This document shows positions 1 through 6,746 of a stretch of 15,339 nucleotides of DNA, piece after piece. This DNA comes from Candidatus Melainabacteria bacterium. Lineage in GTDB: Bacteria > Cyanobacteriota > Vampirovibrionia > Obscuribacterales > Obscuribacteraceae. A model generated the notes under the pieces. It was not told the DNA's origin. It ran no database searches and saw nothing but the letters and a program-made list of their open reading frames with translations. The position numbers and the translations under genes are program-made. Location: NCBI GenBank assembly GCA_003151275.1, contig PLXC01000158.1:1-15339 (forward strand). The letters are read 5' to 3'. Numbering within the stretch: the first letter of the stretch is position 1; the number at the start of each line of letters is the position of its first letter.

Positions 1-1193
1 TGAAGAACCCTCCAGAGGCTCAGCGTATTCTTCTGGAAGCGCTTCAGGGTCGCCGCGTCCGCCTGCCTAACCCGCTTGGTGGCTCGGTTGGCTTCGACGG
101 CGTTGTGATCATCAACTCCAACGAGTCTGAATACAACAAGTTCGTCAACATCCGTGAGAATGAACCGTACCTCGACCGTTTTTACCGAATCTGGTTCCCT
201 TACCCGGTGGAGAAGTCGGCGGCTCGGCGCGTGATTGAGAAAATCTGGGGTTCATCGGAGTTTGCTAAGCCGGAGAGCGAAGGTGGTGTGCATGTCGACC
301 CTGACGTGTTCGACTACCTGGCTCAGCTGGAGATTCTCACTCGCATTGAGAAACACCCGTCTGTACCGATGAACATGAAAGTCGATGCCTACGATGGTCG
401 CGATCTGCGTGCCAAAGGCATGGGCATGAAGCTCACTGTGCACGATCTGCGCGATCAGGCGTCTGCTCGTGAGGGTCTTGAAGGGCAGTCTCCTCGTGAG
501 ACCGCCAAAATCATCAACTCTGTTGCCGCGGAGGTAAAAGGCAAAGGTAATACTGTAACCTCGCGCCTGATTCGCGAGCGTCTCAGAGAGTGGTTCAAGG
601 CTAATGTCGTCGACGAGAAAAAGCGTGATGCTCTTATGAGTCTGATCGCCAACGAACTCGACGAAATCCGCAACAAAACGCTGCGCGACATCGTGCTGCA
701 ATCGCTGATCGAGAGCTTCCCGTCCGAGTGCGAAGCAACCTGGCAGAAATACCTGGACAACATTCGCGCCTTTGCGCTTAACCAGAGTGTTAAGAGCCAG
801 GCTGGTTATGCTCGTGGTCCTGTTGGTGGTGACGAGACCTTCATGCGTGAGATCGAGACGGACCCGGATTGGGGCGTAACCCTGTCTGAGGCACCGAAGT
901 TCCGCGCTGAGATCCTGGCTGCTGTCAATCAGCATCTCACTGAGAAGCGCAGTGCTGTTGTGCCGTATTCCTGCCACGAGGCAGTGCGGCGTTGCATCGA
1001 GCGCTATGTCCTGAAGAAAGTACGTTCCGGCGCACGTTTGTTCAGTTCTTCCAACGCCCGTAACGACGAAGATAAGCGCAAGATCAATGATGCCAAAGAG
1101 CGCTTGATCAACCAGTATGGGTTCAGTGACTGGTCTGCTGAAGAGCTTTTGCGCGAAGCTGAGGAGAACTCGGACTTCCTCGTCGAGCGCTAA
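1..1193 (+). CDS. prkA: PrkA-family serine protein kinase, C-terminal part (5' end outside window)
   Basis: The reading frame is open from base 3, giving 396 visible residues, so this is the C-terminal portion of a protein that is about 640-690 residues in the family. The first residues (GRRVRLPNPLGG, then IINSNESEYNKF) match the end of the PrkA AAA-like domain. They are followed by the family signatures ENEPYLDRFYRIWFPYP and MKVDAYDGRDLRA. PrkA (E. coli YeaG) is a cytoplasmic AAA+ protein with Ser/Thr kinase activity, linked to nitrogen starvation and stationary phase in enterics and to sporulation in Bacillus. The P-loop half is not visible, so catalytic competence cannot be judged. The C-terminal 100 residues resemble a segment inside the next gene product (see findings). 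The gene ends with TAA, about 210 bases before yeaH, with an intrinsic terminator between them. Identity is secure; the function is inferred from homologues. Confidence 0.93.
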   Translation, partial: KNPPEAQRILLEALQGRRVRLPNPLGGSVGFDGVVIINSNESEYNKFVNIRENEPYLDRFYRIWFPYPVEKSAARRVIEKIWGSSEFAKPESEGGVHVDPDVFDYLAQLEILTRIEKHPSVPMNMKVDAYDGRDLRAKGMGMKLTVHDLRDQASAREGLEGQSPRETAKIINSVAAEVKGKGNTVTSRLIRERLREWFKANVVDEKKRDALMSLIANELDEIRNKTLRDIVLQSLIESFPSECEATWQKYLDNIRAFALNQSVKSQAGYARGPVGGDETFMREIETDPDWGVTLSEAPKFRAEILAAVNQHLTEKRSAVVPYSCHEAVRRCIERYVLKKVRSGARLFSSSNARNDEDKRKINDAKERLINQYGFSDWSAEELLREAEENSDFLVER

Positions 1194-1200
1194 TCCGGCT

Positions 1201-1245
1201 GCACCGAATGTGGTGCTGACCCGCCTGTTGCGTTTTGATAGGCGG
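1201..1245 (+). other. Two short hairpins in the prkA 3' region
   Basis: Directly after prkA lie GCACC/GGTGC (1201-1205 with 1212-1216) and CCGCCT/AGGCGG (1221-1226 with 1240-1245). Both are perfect short stems just upstream of the intrinsic terminator. They could be 3' UTR structures that protect the prkA transcript from exonucleases. No coding potential is evident here. Confidence 0.35.
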
Positions 1246-1286
1246 TGTGGTGCCGGCAGTTATGCTGGCGCTCCCAGGTGTAATTG

Positions 1287-1335
1287 AAAGAGGGAAAGGT
1301 GGGCTCTAGGCTCATCTGACCCTCTTTCTTTTTTT
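1287..1335 (+). terminator. Intrinsic terminator between prkA and yeaH
   Basis: An outer 8-bp stem AAAGAGGG/CCCTCTTT (1287-1294 with 1320-1327) encloses a second stem AGGTGGGC/GCTCATCT with a TCTAG loop. It is followed at once by C and seven T residues (1329-1335). This is a strong rho-independent terminator on the + strand. It implies that prkA and the yeaH-spoVR pair are transcribed separately or joined only by partial read-through. A TTGACA box at 1343-1348 follows, but no convincing -10 element lies at normal spacing. Confidence 0.88.
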
Positions 1336-1362
1336 GTCACGCTTGACAATTCACAAAATTGC

Positions 1363-1395
1363 GTCCTCGCAAGAGGGCAAGACCCGCGAAGGAGG
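1363..1395 (+). promoter_or_regulatory. yeaH leader: GNRA-capped hairpin and strong Shine-Dalgarno
   Basis: A 6-bp stem (1363-1368 with 1373-1378, one G-U pair) capped by the GNRA tetraloop GCAA sits about ten bases before AAGGAGG (1389-1395), which is six bases from the ATG at 1402. The strong ribosome site fixes the yeaH start. The hairpin may stabilise the 5' end or tune translation; this is inference. Confidence 0.45.
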
Positions 1396-1401
1396 TCTAT
1401 C

Positions 1402-2970
1402 ATGTCCAAAAGAAAGACCAACGTGGCAGCTGCAAATCGGTTCTTCACGCACATCGATCCTGATGTGCTGGAGCCGCCGATTATGGCTGACCGCAACGTA
1501 ATTCGACCGCCTCACACAGGCGGTGATCCAACCAAGCCCGACCGCGATCGCTACAAAGACCGTCAGAAGGGCAAAGCAAAAAAGAAAATCGGGGACATCA
1601 TTGGTGACAACCCGATCATCACCAAACCAGGCAAAATCAAGATCCCTGTCGAGCCTGACAAGGAGCCAATCTGGCGCTCTGGCCGCGACGGCAAGGGTGG
1701 TGGCGGCTCAGGCAAAGGCAAGGCAGGCGATCAGCCCGGTGACTACATTGAGGTGAGCTGGGAAGAATTCATCGAGATGTTCTTTGATTCCATAAATCTG
1801 CCGAACATGCTCAAAAAGATGTTCGCCCAGACAATGGTGAAAACCCAGAAGCGGCGCGGTGTTACCAAGGTTGGTCCACGCTCCCGCATGAGTAAACATG
1901 ACACTGCTATTGCTCGCATGAAGCGCGCTTCTGCCTTGCGCAACAGCCGGCCTGACGAGTTTGTCGATGACTTTGCCGCCAAGTGTCAGTCCGTCTTTGA
2001 GGCTTATGCTTTCTGGGCGGCAAGCCGCAGCGGTTTTGGCTCGATCTTGCCGGAACCGGTGATCTTCTTGATTGGCGACGAAGTGGATGAGTTTCTCAGC
2101 CAGGTCGAAAACGCCATCCCAAGCAACCTGGTTCAGGAGCCTGAGAAATATCGCCAGGCAATCCTCACTACTGTTAATGCCTATTTGGAGGAAAACGACA
2201 CCAATACTGCCCCATATACTCTGGAAGAAGAGCTTCGTCAGCGCATCGAAGCATATGTGTACGAGAAGGAGCGCCAGGGTGACTTGATCCCCTCAGCGTG
2301 GGAAGTGCCCTTCGCCAACTCAGACATGCGCTATAACCGCGTTGAAGAGAAGGAAGATCCAGACAGCAAAGCAATGGTCGGGCTCATTCTCGATCGCTCA
2401 GGCTCTATGTCAGGCGATCCGATCATCATTGCCAAGGCTTACTTCTTCATCTGTGTGCTCTTCCTCAAGACGAAGTACAAAAACGTGGCGATCGTGATGA
2501 TCTCCCACGATGCACAGGACTACTTGTGGAGAACGGAAGAAGAGTTTTTCAAGATTGGTGCCGGTGGTGGCACTGTTGCTGTTCCTGCCTGGGATCTTCT
2601 TTTGCGCATCGCCCAGACCGGCGCCACCTGCAAGCAGACTGGCGTTCAGGCTGGTCCTTATCCAGCCAGCGAGTGGAACAGATACATGTTCCATGCCACA
2701 GACGGTCAGCTTTTCGATGGTGACGACACAATCAGAGATTGGTGGACGAAGATCATTCGTGCTCCATTCAATTACGCCGGCTACCTCGAGATAGGCAACT
2801 CCTGGGGTGGGTGGGGTAGTAGCCGCGGTTGGGACATGGCTGGTGAGGCGCTTCTTGGTCTACCTGCCGATGTGAAGGCGCACGTGGGAATGGCTCAAGC
2901 CAAGTCTCTGGCTGACGTTCCTGAAGCATTCAAGCAGATCCTGGACAAGGATCGCCAGAAGGAGGCGTAA
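1402..2970 (+). CDS. yeaH: DUF444 (YeaH/YhbH) family protein with vWA-like domain and an extra PrkA-like insert
   Basis: The 522-residue protein has YeaH/YhbH landmarks in order. A basic N-terminus is followed by a Gly/Lys-rich linker (about 92-112), the segment EEFIEMFFDSINLPNML (121-137), VPFANSDMRYN (302-312), and a vWA-like core with the MIDAS-type motif DRSGSMSG (331-338). A later ATDGQLFDGDD probably supplies another metal-site Asp. The family is co-conserved with PrkA and SpoVR and induced under RpoS/starvation or sporulation control; its biochemical role is unknown. E. coli YeaH has about 427 residues and B. subtilis YhbH about 390. The excess lies between the LPNML and VPF landmarks, and residues 195-297 there resemble the PrkA C-terminal region. 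The stop is two bases before spoVR, whose ribosome site lies inside this gene's last codons, indicating translational coupling. Confidence 0.93.
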   Translation: MSKRKTNVAAANRFFTHIDPDVLEPPIMADRNVIRPPHTGGDPTKPDRDRYKDRQKGKAKKKIGDIIGDNPIITKPGKIKIPVEPDKEPIWRSGRDGKGGGGSGKGKAGDQPGDYIEVSWEEFIEMFFDSINLPNMLKKMFAQTMVKTQKRRGVTKVGPRSRMSKHDTAIARMKRASALRNSRPDEFVDDFAAKCQSVFEAYAFWAASRSGFGSILPEPVIFLIGDEVDEFLSQVENAIPSNLVQEPEKYRQAILTTVNAYLEENDTNTAPYTLEEELRQRIEAYVYEKERQGDLIPSAWEVPFANSDMRYNRVEEKEDPDSKAMVGLILDRSGSMSGDPIIIAKAYFFICVLFLKTKYKNVAIVMISHDAQDYLWRTEEEFFKIGAGGGTVAVPAWDLLLRIAQTGATCKQTGVQAGPYPASEWNRYMFHATDGQLFDGDDTIRDWWTKIIRAPFNYAGYLEIGNSWGGWGSSRGWDMAGEALLGLPADVKAHVGMAQAKSLADVPEAFKQILDKDRQKEA

Positions 2971-2972
2971 TT

Positions 2973-4751
2973 ATGTCCACAGATAATAAAACCAGCCAGG
3001 AAATGGCTGCTTTGATGATTTACGACAAGCGCATGCGCCTCGCCGGAGAGCGGCTTGGCCTGAAGCCTTACCTTGTCGATTACTGGTATATGCACGACGC
3101 GCAGATCATGCAGGTCTTGCCGTTTGTCGGTGTGCCAGGCGACTATCACTACTGGAATAAAGGCAAAGAGGCTGAGAAGAACAGGCAGGGCGGCTACGGT
3201 GGACACATCTATGAAATGGTGCTGAACACTAACCCGAGCATCTGCTACCTCTCAACCACCAACACTATTCCTATGCAGCTCCACGTCATGGCTCACGCCG
3301 TGTGGGGTCACGTGGACTTCTTCGCTAACAACAAACTGTTTGCTGAGACCCAGCCAACGACAGTGCTTGCCCGCTTCAAGCAAGCGCGCAACAAGCTCCA
3401 GACTTTGGTCGATAATCCGGAATGGGGCTGGCAGAACGTTGAGTACTACATGGATGCCATCCATGCCATCGAGAACTATGTTGGCTGGTTGCCCACTCTT
3501 GCTGGCAAACTGACAGACAAGCAGCTGCGCCAGGAGCTGAAGTTAGAATTGATGGACTTGAAGCGGCGCGCCAATACCGAAGGCGAGGTCTCTTCATCGC
3601 TGAAGCGTCAGCTTGAGACACAGATCTCTTTGATCGAATCTCAGCTTAAGCGCTACCCGATCCAACCCACCGATGACTTGCTCGGCTTTCTTGCCGATCC
3701 GGAGAACACACCAGATCTGCCTGAGGAAGTGCGGATGATGCTGGCAATTGTGCGCGATCGTTCGCGTTACTTTCAGCCTCAGGCGCGCACCAAATTCATG
3801 AACGAGGGCTGGGCATCATACTGGCAGAAGGATCTCCTCCTGCAGCCAGAGGTCGACTTGCCTATGGAATACCGCTTCGACCTGGCTCAAAGCTGGACGA
3901 TGCACGATCAGGTGGCAAGCGCCTGGTACCTCGATCCGTACGCTCTCGGTCAGGGTGTCTGGCGTTACATAGACCGCGAGTATGGCTATGACGAAGGAGA
4001 AGTGACGATCAAAGTGCCATTGCTCAAGAACGACAAAGATGGCAATCTGATTGAGAGTCGCAGCAGCAAGAAGGTGACAACAACCGTACGCAACCGAGAC
4101 AAAATGCTCGAAGTGCGGCGTCACTATGACGATAATCGCTTTCTGGAAGAATTCGTCAACGAGGAGTTCTTTGAATATGTCAACACGCAGGCCCTGGACT
4201 GGCTGCGTCGGGCTATCCGGTTGATCAACAGGACGCTGATTAATAACGGTTGGGATCGTGGTCTCACTTTCGAGCCCATTCCTCCTTCTCTGGAAGAGAT
4301 GATGCAGATCGTGCAAATCTGGATGCAGGTGCAGAAGACATCCGTTGCTTCTCGGCAGGAGACAGGCTCGCCTATCTTCCCTGTCTCAGAGCAGACCTTG
4401 CAGCAGATGGGCACTGTGCTTCAAATCGTCGCCGCTTTTGACGCCGACAAGAACAAGGCTCGTAAGCAGCTTGTTCTGCGCACTGGTTATCACTGGATGC
4501 CAAACATCCAGCTTGTCGATACCGGCAAATTTAGCGATAACTTGTGGACACTCAAACACGAGGTTGACGAAAACTTTGGACCGCTCATGCAGTCCGAGTG
4601 CAAGGACACCTTGAAGTTTTTCTGGCGCCTGCGCGGCACCTCATCGCCAGTGCGTCTTCTCACACTCGAGCCTAAGAAAGAAGATGGTCCGCTCGAGCCT
4701 TACGAGTATTACACCGAGGACGGCGAGAACGTCAAAGAGCGCTGGCTCTAA
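2973..4751 (+). CDS. spoVR: SpoVR/YcgB family protein
   Basis: The 592-residue protein matches SpoVR along its length. It shows YEMVLNTNPSICYL (80-93), the MQLHVMAHAVWGHVDFF block (101-117), DDLLGFL (234-240), YFQPQARTKFMNEGWASYW (266-284), LDPYALG, and the C-terminal PNIQLVD...LKHEVDENF...FFWRLRG...PVRLLTLEP region. SpoVR is needed for normal spore cortex in Bacillus and is a stationary-phase protein (YcgB) in E. coli; the mechanism is unknown. Two oddities stand out. The usual MNEGWAxxxH motif ends in Gln (Q285) here instead of His. The protein is also longer than E. coli YcgB (about 510), apparently with extra sequence near residues 420-495. The AAGGAGG ribosome site lies at the end of yeaH and the two genes form one operon closed by the terminator at 4775. 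Confidence 0.94.
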   Translation: MSTDNKTSQEMAALMIYDKRMRLAGERLGLKPYLVDYWYMHDAQIMQVLPFVGVPGDYHYWNKGKEAEKNRQGGYGGHIYEMVLNTNPSICYLSTTNTIPMQLHVMAHAVWGHVDFFANNKLFAETQPTTVLARFKQARNKLQTLVDNPEWGWQNVEYYMDAIHAIENYVGWLPTLAGKLTDKQLRQELKLELMDLKRRANTEGEVSSSLKRQLETQISLIESQLKRYPIQPTDDLLGFLADPENTPDLPEEVRMMLAIVRDRSRYFQPQARTKFMNEGWASYWQKDLLLQPEVDLPMEYRFDLAQSWTMHDQVASAWYLDPYALGQGVWRYIDREYGYDEGEVTIKVPLLKNDKDGNLIESRSSKKVTTTVRNRDKMLEVRRHYDDNRFLEEFVNEEFFEYVNTQALDWLRRAIRLINRTLINNGWDRGLTFEPIPPSLEEMMQIVQIWMQVQKTSVASRQETGSPIFPVSEQTLQQMGTVLQIVAAFDADKNKARKQLVLRTGYHWMPNIQLVDTGKFSDNLWTLKHEVDENFGPLMQSECKDTLKFFWRLRGTSSPVRLLTLEPKKEDGPLEPYEYYTEDGENVKERWL

Positions 4752-4774
4752 GACAAACTGTTTCGTTCGTAAAT

Positions 4775-4807
4775 GAGGGCTTGTCTTCGGGCAAGCCCTC
4801 CTCTTTT
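4775..4807 (+). terminator. Intrinsic terminator after spoVR with C(UUCG)G tetraloop
   Basis: GAGGGCTTG pairs with CAAGCCCTC (4775-4783 with 4792-4800), extended inward by T-G and C-G pairs to the extra-stable loop C(TTCG)G, and followed by CTCTTTT (4801-4807). This is a textbook rho-independent terminator for yeaH-spoVR. It ends only four bases before the AGGAG of the next gene. Confidence 0.93.
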
Positions 4808-4821
4808 AAAAGGAGTCAAAC

Positions 4822-5484
4822 ATGAAAATTACCGATACACTCGGGCGCACTCTGGACGTCGACATTGTCGTGAAAGCGACCATGTTCGATGGCTGGATGG
4901 AGCCGCTCGGTTACAAGTTGGACAATAAAAGCACCATGTTTTTGCGCGTGCCAAAGGGACCGTTTGCCTTGCGCGTGATCTCGCAATTGGGCGCAGACGT
5001 TCTTGTTCATCTGGACGGTAAGCATTTGCTTGCCACCGCTATCCCGAAAGGAATCCAGTATCTGGAGCGCGACGCCGATGGCAAGCCCTTCTATTTTGGG
5101 GCTCAAGGCGGAACGTCTGATCCAGATCTGCCTACCGGGGCGAGCCGAGATGGCACCACAGGCGATGGCGTTTCCGTTCCGGTTGATCGCACCATTGGCG
5201 ATGCTGAAAGGCAAGCGCCTATGGTTGTACCATCTGGACAGGGACTGCTCTTCGTAGTTGCTCGCTTTGCCGATGACCCGACCAACGAGGGCTCCCAGCC
5301 ACCGCGTCAGGAATATGAGATGGCATTTCAATTGCAGGCACCAGAGGATCATGACAGAAGCCTGTCCGGCAGCCTGAGCCAGATGGTTGAACCGCCCTTG
5401 CCGCCGGACCCGGATGACATCGTCAAGATGACACCATCCAACCATCCCACTTTCGTTTGCTCTTGTAAGAGCCATTCCCACTAA
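4822..5484 (+). CDS. Hypothetical protein with C-terminal CxCxxHxH tail
   Basis: The 220-residue product is not recognised. The N-terminal 90 residues look like a compact alternating beta domain without a signal peptide. Residues about 95-135 are Gly/Asp/Thr-rich and probably disordered, and 175-210 is Pro/Asp-rich. The last residues contain C213, C215, H218 and H220, a possible metal site. The start is fixed by AGGAG (4811-4815) six bases before ATG. The gene is followed after 14 bases by 5499, with GAGGAGG between them, so the pair is probably co-transcribed. Because the spoVR terminator abuts this gene, its mRNA must come from read-through or from a promoter hidden in about 20 bases, which is odd. 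It is clearly coding, but the function is unknown. Confidence 0.8.
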   Translation: MKITDTLGRTLDVDIVVKATMFDGWMEPLGYKLDNKSTMFLRVPKGPFALRVISQLGADVLVHLDGKHLLATAIPKGIQYLERDADGKPFYFGAQGGTSDPDLPTGASRDGTTGDGVSVPVDRTIGDAERQAPMVVPSGQGLLFVVARFADDPTNEGSQPPRQEYEMAFQLQAPEDHDRSLSGSLSQMVEPPLPPDPDDIVKMTPSNHPTFVCSCKSHSH

Positions 5485-5498
5485 GAGGAGGAAAGCCC

Positions 5499-5918
5499 AT
5501 GTTATGCAACCGCTGTCAGCAGACGCTTGTCGTTGCCGGCGAGTGCAAGAATTGTGGTGGCGTTTATCTGACCAAGGTTCGTGAAGCCACAGACCTCCAC
5601 GAGACATTCAAGGGGTTGCGTGCAGGCGAAGAGATCCACATTGAAATGAATGAGGATCAATATTCCGGCAAGCAGTGGGAAGTGACAAAACCACTGCACA
5701 CCAGCTTCCGCCTCAAGCTGAAGGGACCGTTTGTTCAGAACCCACAAGACGGACAGTACGGCACTCGCACTTTTGTATTCGAAGTCGTTGGCTCTGGCTC
5801 AGGCAACATCGAGTTGCATGAAGTGCAGCGGGTCTGGAGTTGGTTTAGCACCATCTCCAGCTCGACTGCGCCAGTTGTCGGCGGCAAGCAGTTTAACTGT
5901 GTGTTTCAAATTAAGTAA
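5499..5918 (+). CDS. Zinc-ribbon protein with chagasin-like (I42) C-terminal domain
   Basis: The 139-residue product starts with a four-Cys zinc ribbon, CxxC-x9-CxxC (C3, C6, C16, C19). Residues about 38-138 follow the layout of chagasin-type peptidase inhibitors (MEROPS I42). LRAGEEIHIEM stands where the family has its vxxGexxxixL strand, DQYSGKQW (53-60) stands for the NPTTGYxW loop, GTRTFVFEVVGSGSGNIEL (88-106) stands for the Gly-rich loop and strand, and QRVW (110-113) stands for the RPW motif. Chagasins inhibit papain-like cysteine peptidases. Here the NPTTGY loop is only loosely kept, so inhibitory activity is uncertain. No signal peptide is seen, implying a cytoplasmic location. The start is supported by GAGGAGG (5486-5492). 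The gene forms a likely operon with 4822-5484. The zinc ribbon is clear; the chagasin-like assignment is by pattern only. Confidence 0.75.
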   Translation: MLCNRCQQTLVVAGECKNCGGVYLTKVREATDLHETFKGLRAGEEIHIEMNEDQYSGKQWEVTKPLHTSFRLKLKGPFVQNPQDGQYGTRTFVFEVVGSGSGNIELHEVQRVWSWFSTISSSTAPVVGGKQFNCVFQIK

Positions 5919-6071
5919 TCTGCGACTCGTGGCCCCAAATCCGGTGCCAGAGTCTGTGGCGATCCGGAAGGGAACGACCACGGACTTACCAATAATTCTG
6001 CTTTCGGGCAGCAAATTTCTCAGGCTACAAGCGAGCGCAATAACTCGCCAGAAGCCAGGAAGGAGTCCGCT

Positions 6072-6731
6072 ATGAAACGGTCATCTTTGCATGAAGCTGG
6101 CTCCACGTCAGCCAGCACCCCTGGGCTCAAGAAACTGGTACAAGGCGTACATAAATTCCAACTTGAGCACTTTGAAGAAAACAAAATTCTTTTTGAGAAG
6201 TTGGCTCACGGGCAGAAACCGCAGGCACTTTTCATTACGTGCGCTGATTCGCGCATCGATCCCAATCTGATTACCGGAAGCCAGCCTGGTGATCTGTTCG
6301 TCATGCGCAACGTCGCAAATCTCGTCCCGAAGTACGACAGCAACACGCCAACAGAAGCCGGAGCGGTTATTGAGTATGCGGTGTCGGCTCTAGGCGTATC
6401 AGACATCATCATCATGGGTCATAGCGATTGCGGCGGTATCAAGGCTGTATTGCATCCTGAAAAATTGACCTCTCTTCCGGCAGTATCTGACTGGTTGACT
6501 CACGCTGCCTCGGCAAACGAGCATTGCTGCGCATTCTCTGAAGAGTCTGTGCAGTTGGCCGAAATCACCAGAAACAACGTACTGCTACAGATCAGCCACC
6601 TTGTTTCATATCCGTCGGTGGCGGAAGCAGTGGCAAACGGCAAGCTGCGCATTCATGGCTGGATTTATGAGATTGAAAGTGGCTCTATCAGCTATTTCAA
6701 TCAAGATCGGAAGAGCTGGTGCAAACTTTAG
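6072..6731 (+). CDS. Beta-class carbonic anhydrase
   Basis: The 219-residue protein is a beta-carbonic anhydrase that interconverts CO2 and bicarbonate using zinc. The hallmark motifs are CADSR (57-61), which gives zinc ligand C57 and the Asp/Arg dyad D59/R61, and HSDCGG (117-122), which gives ligands H117 and C120. GDLFVMRNVANLV and EYAVSALGVSDIIIMGH complete the family pattern. The N-terminal LVQGVHKFQxxHFEEN...LAHGQKPQALFITCADSR resembles the cyanobacterial IcfA/CcaA group, although no carboxysome genes are present. Length is typical for a cytosolic enzyme. The start is set by AAGGAG six bases upstream. It sits 15 bases before the aminopeptidase gene with a ribosome site between them, so the two are probably co-transcribed; a functional link is not obvious. 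Confidence 0.95.
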   Translation: MKRSSLHEAGSTSASTPGLKKLVQGVHKFQLEHFEENKILFEKLAHGQKPQALFITCADSRIDPNLITGSQPGDLFVMRNVANLVPKYDSNTPTEAGAVIEYAVSALGVSDIIIMGHSDCGGIKAVLHPEKLTSLPAVSDWLTHAASANEHCCAFSEESVQLAEITRNNVLLQISHLVSYPSVAEAVANGKLRIHGWIYEIESGSISYFNQDRKSWCKL

Positions 6732-6746
6732 AAAGGAGTATCTATC

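Noticed and set aside
1343..1371. TTGACA box upstream of yeaH as a sigma70 promoter
   Set aside because: The -35 match is perfect, but positions 15-18 bases downstream (around CTCGCA) do not resemble TATAAT.
5919..6071. Possible riboswitch or terminator in the gap before the carbonic anhydrase
   Set aside because: Only weak stems (for example GCGAG/CTCGC) are visible, with no T-run and no match to a riboswitch consensus I know.
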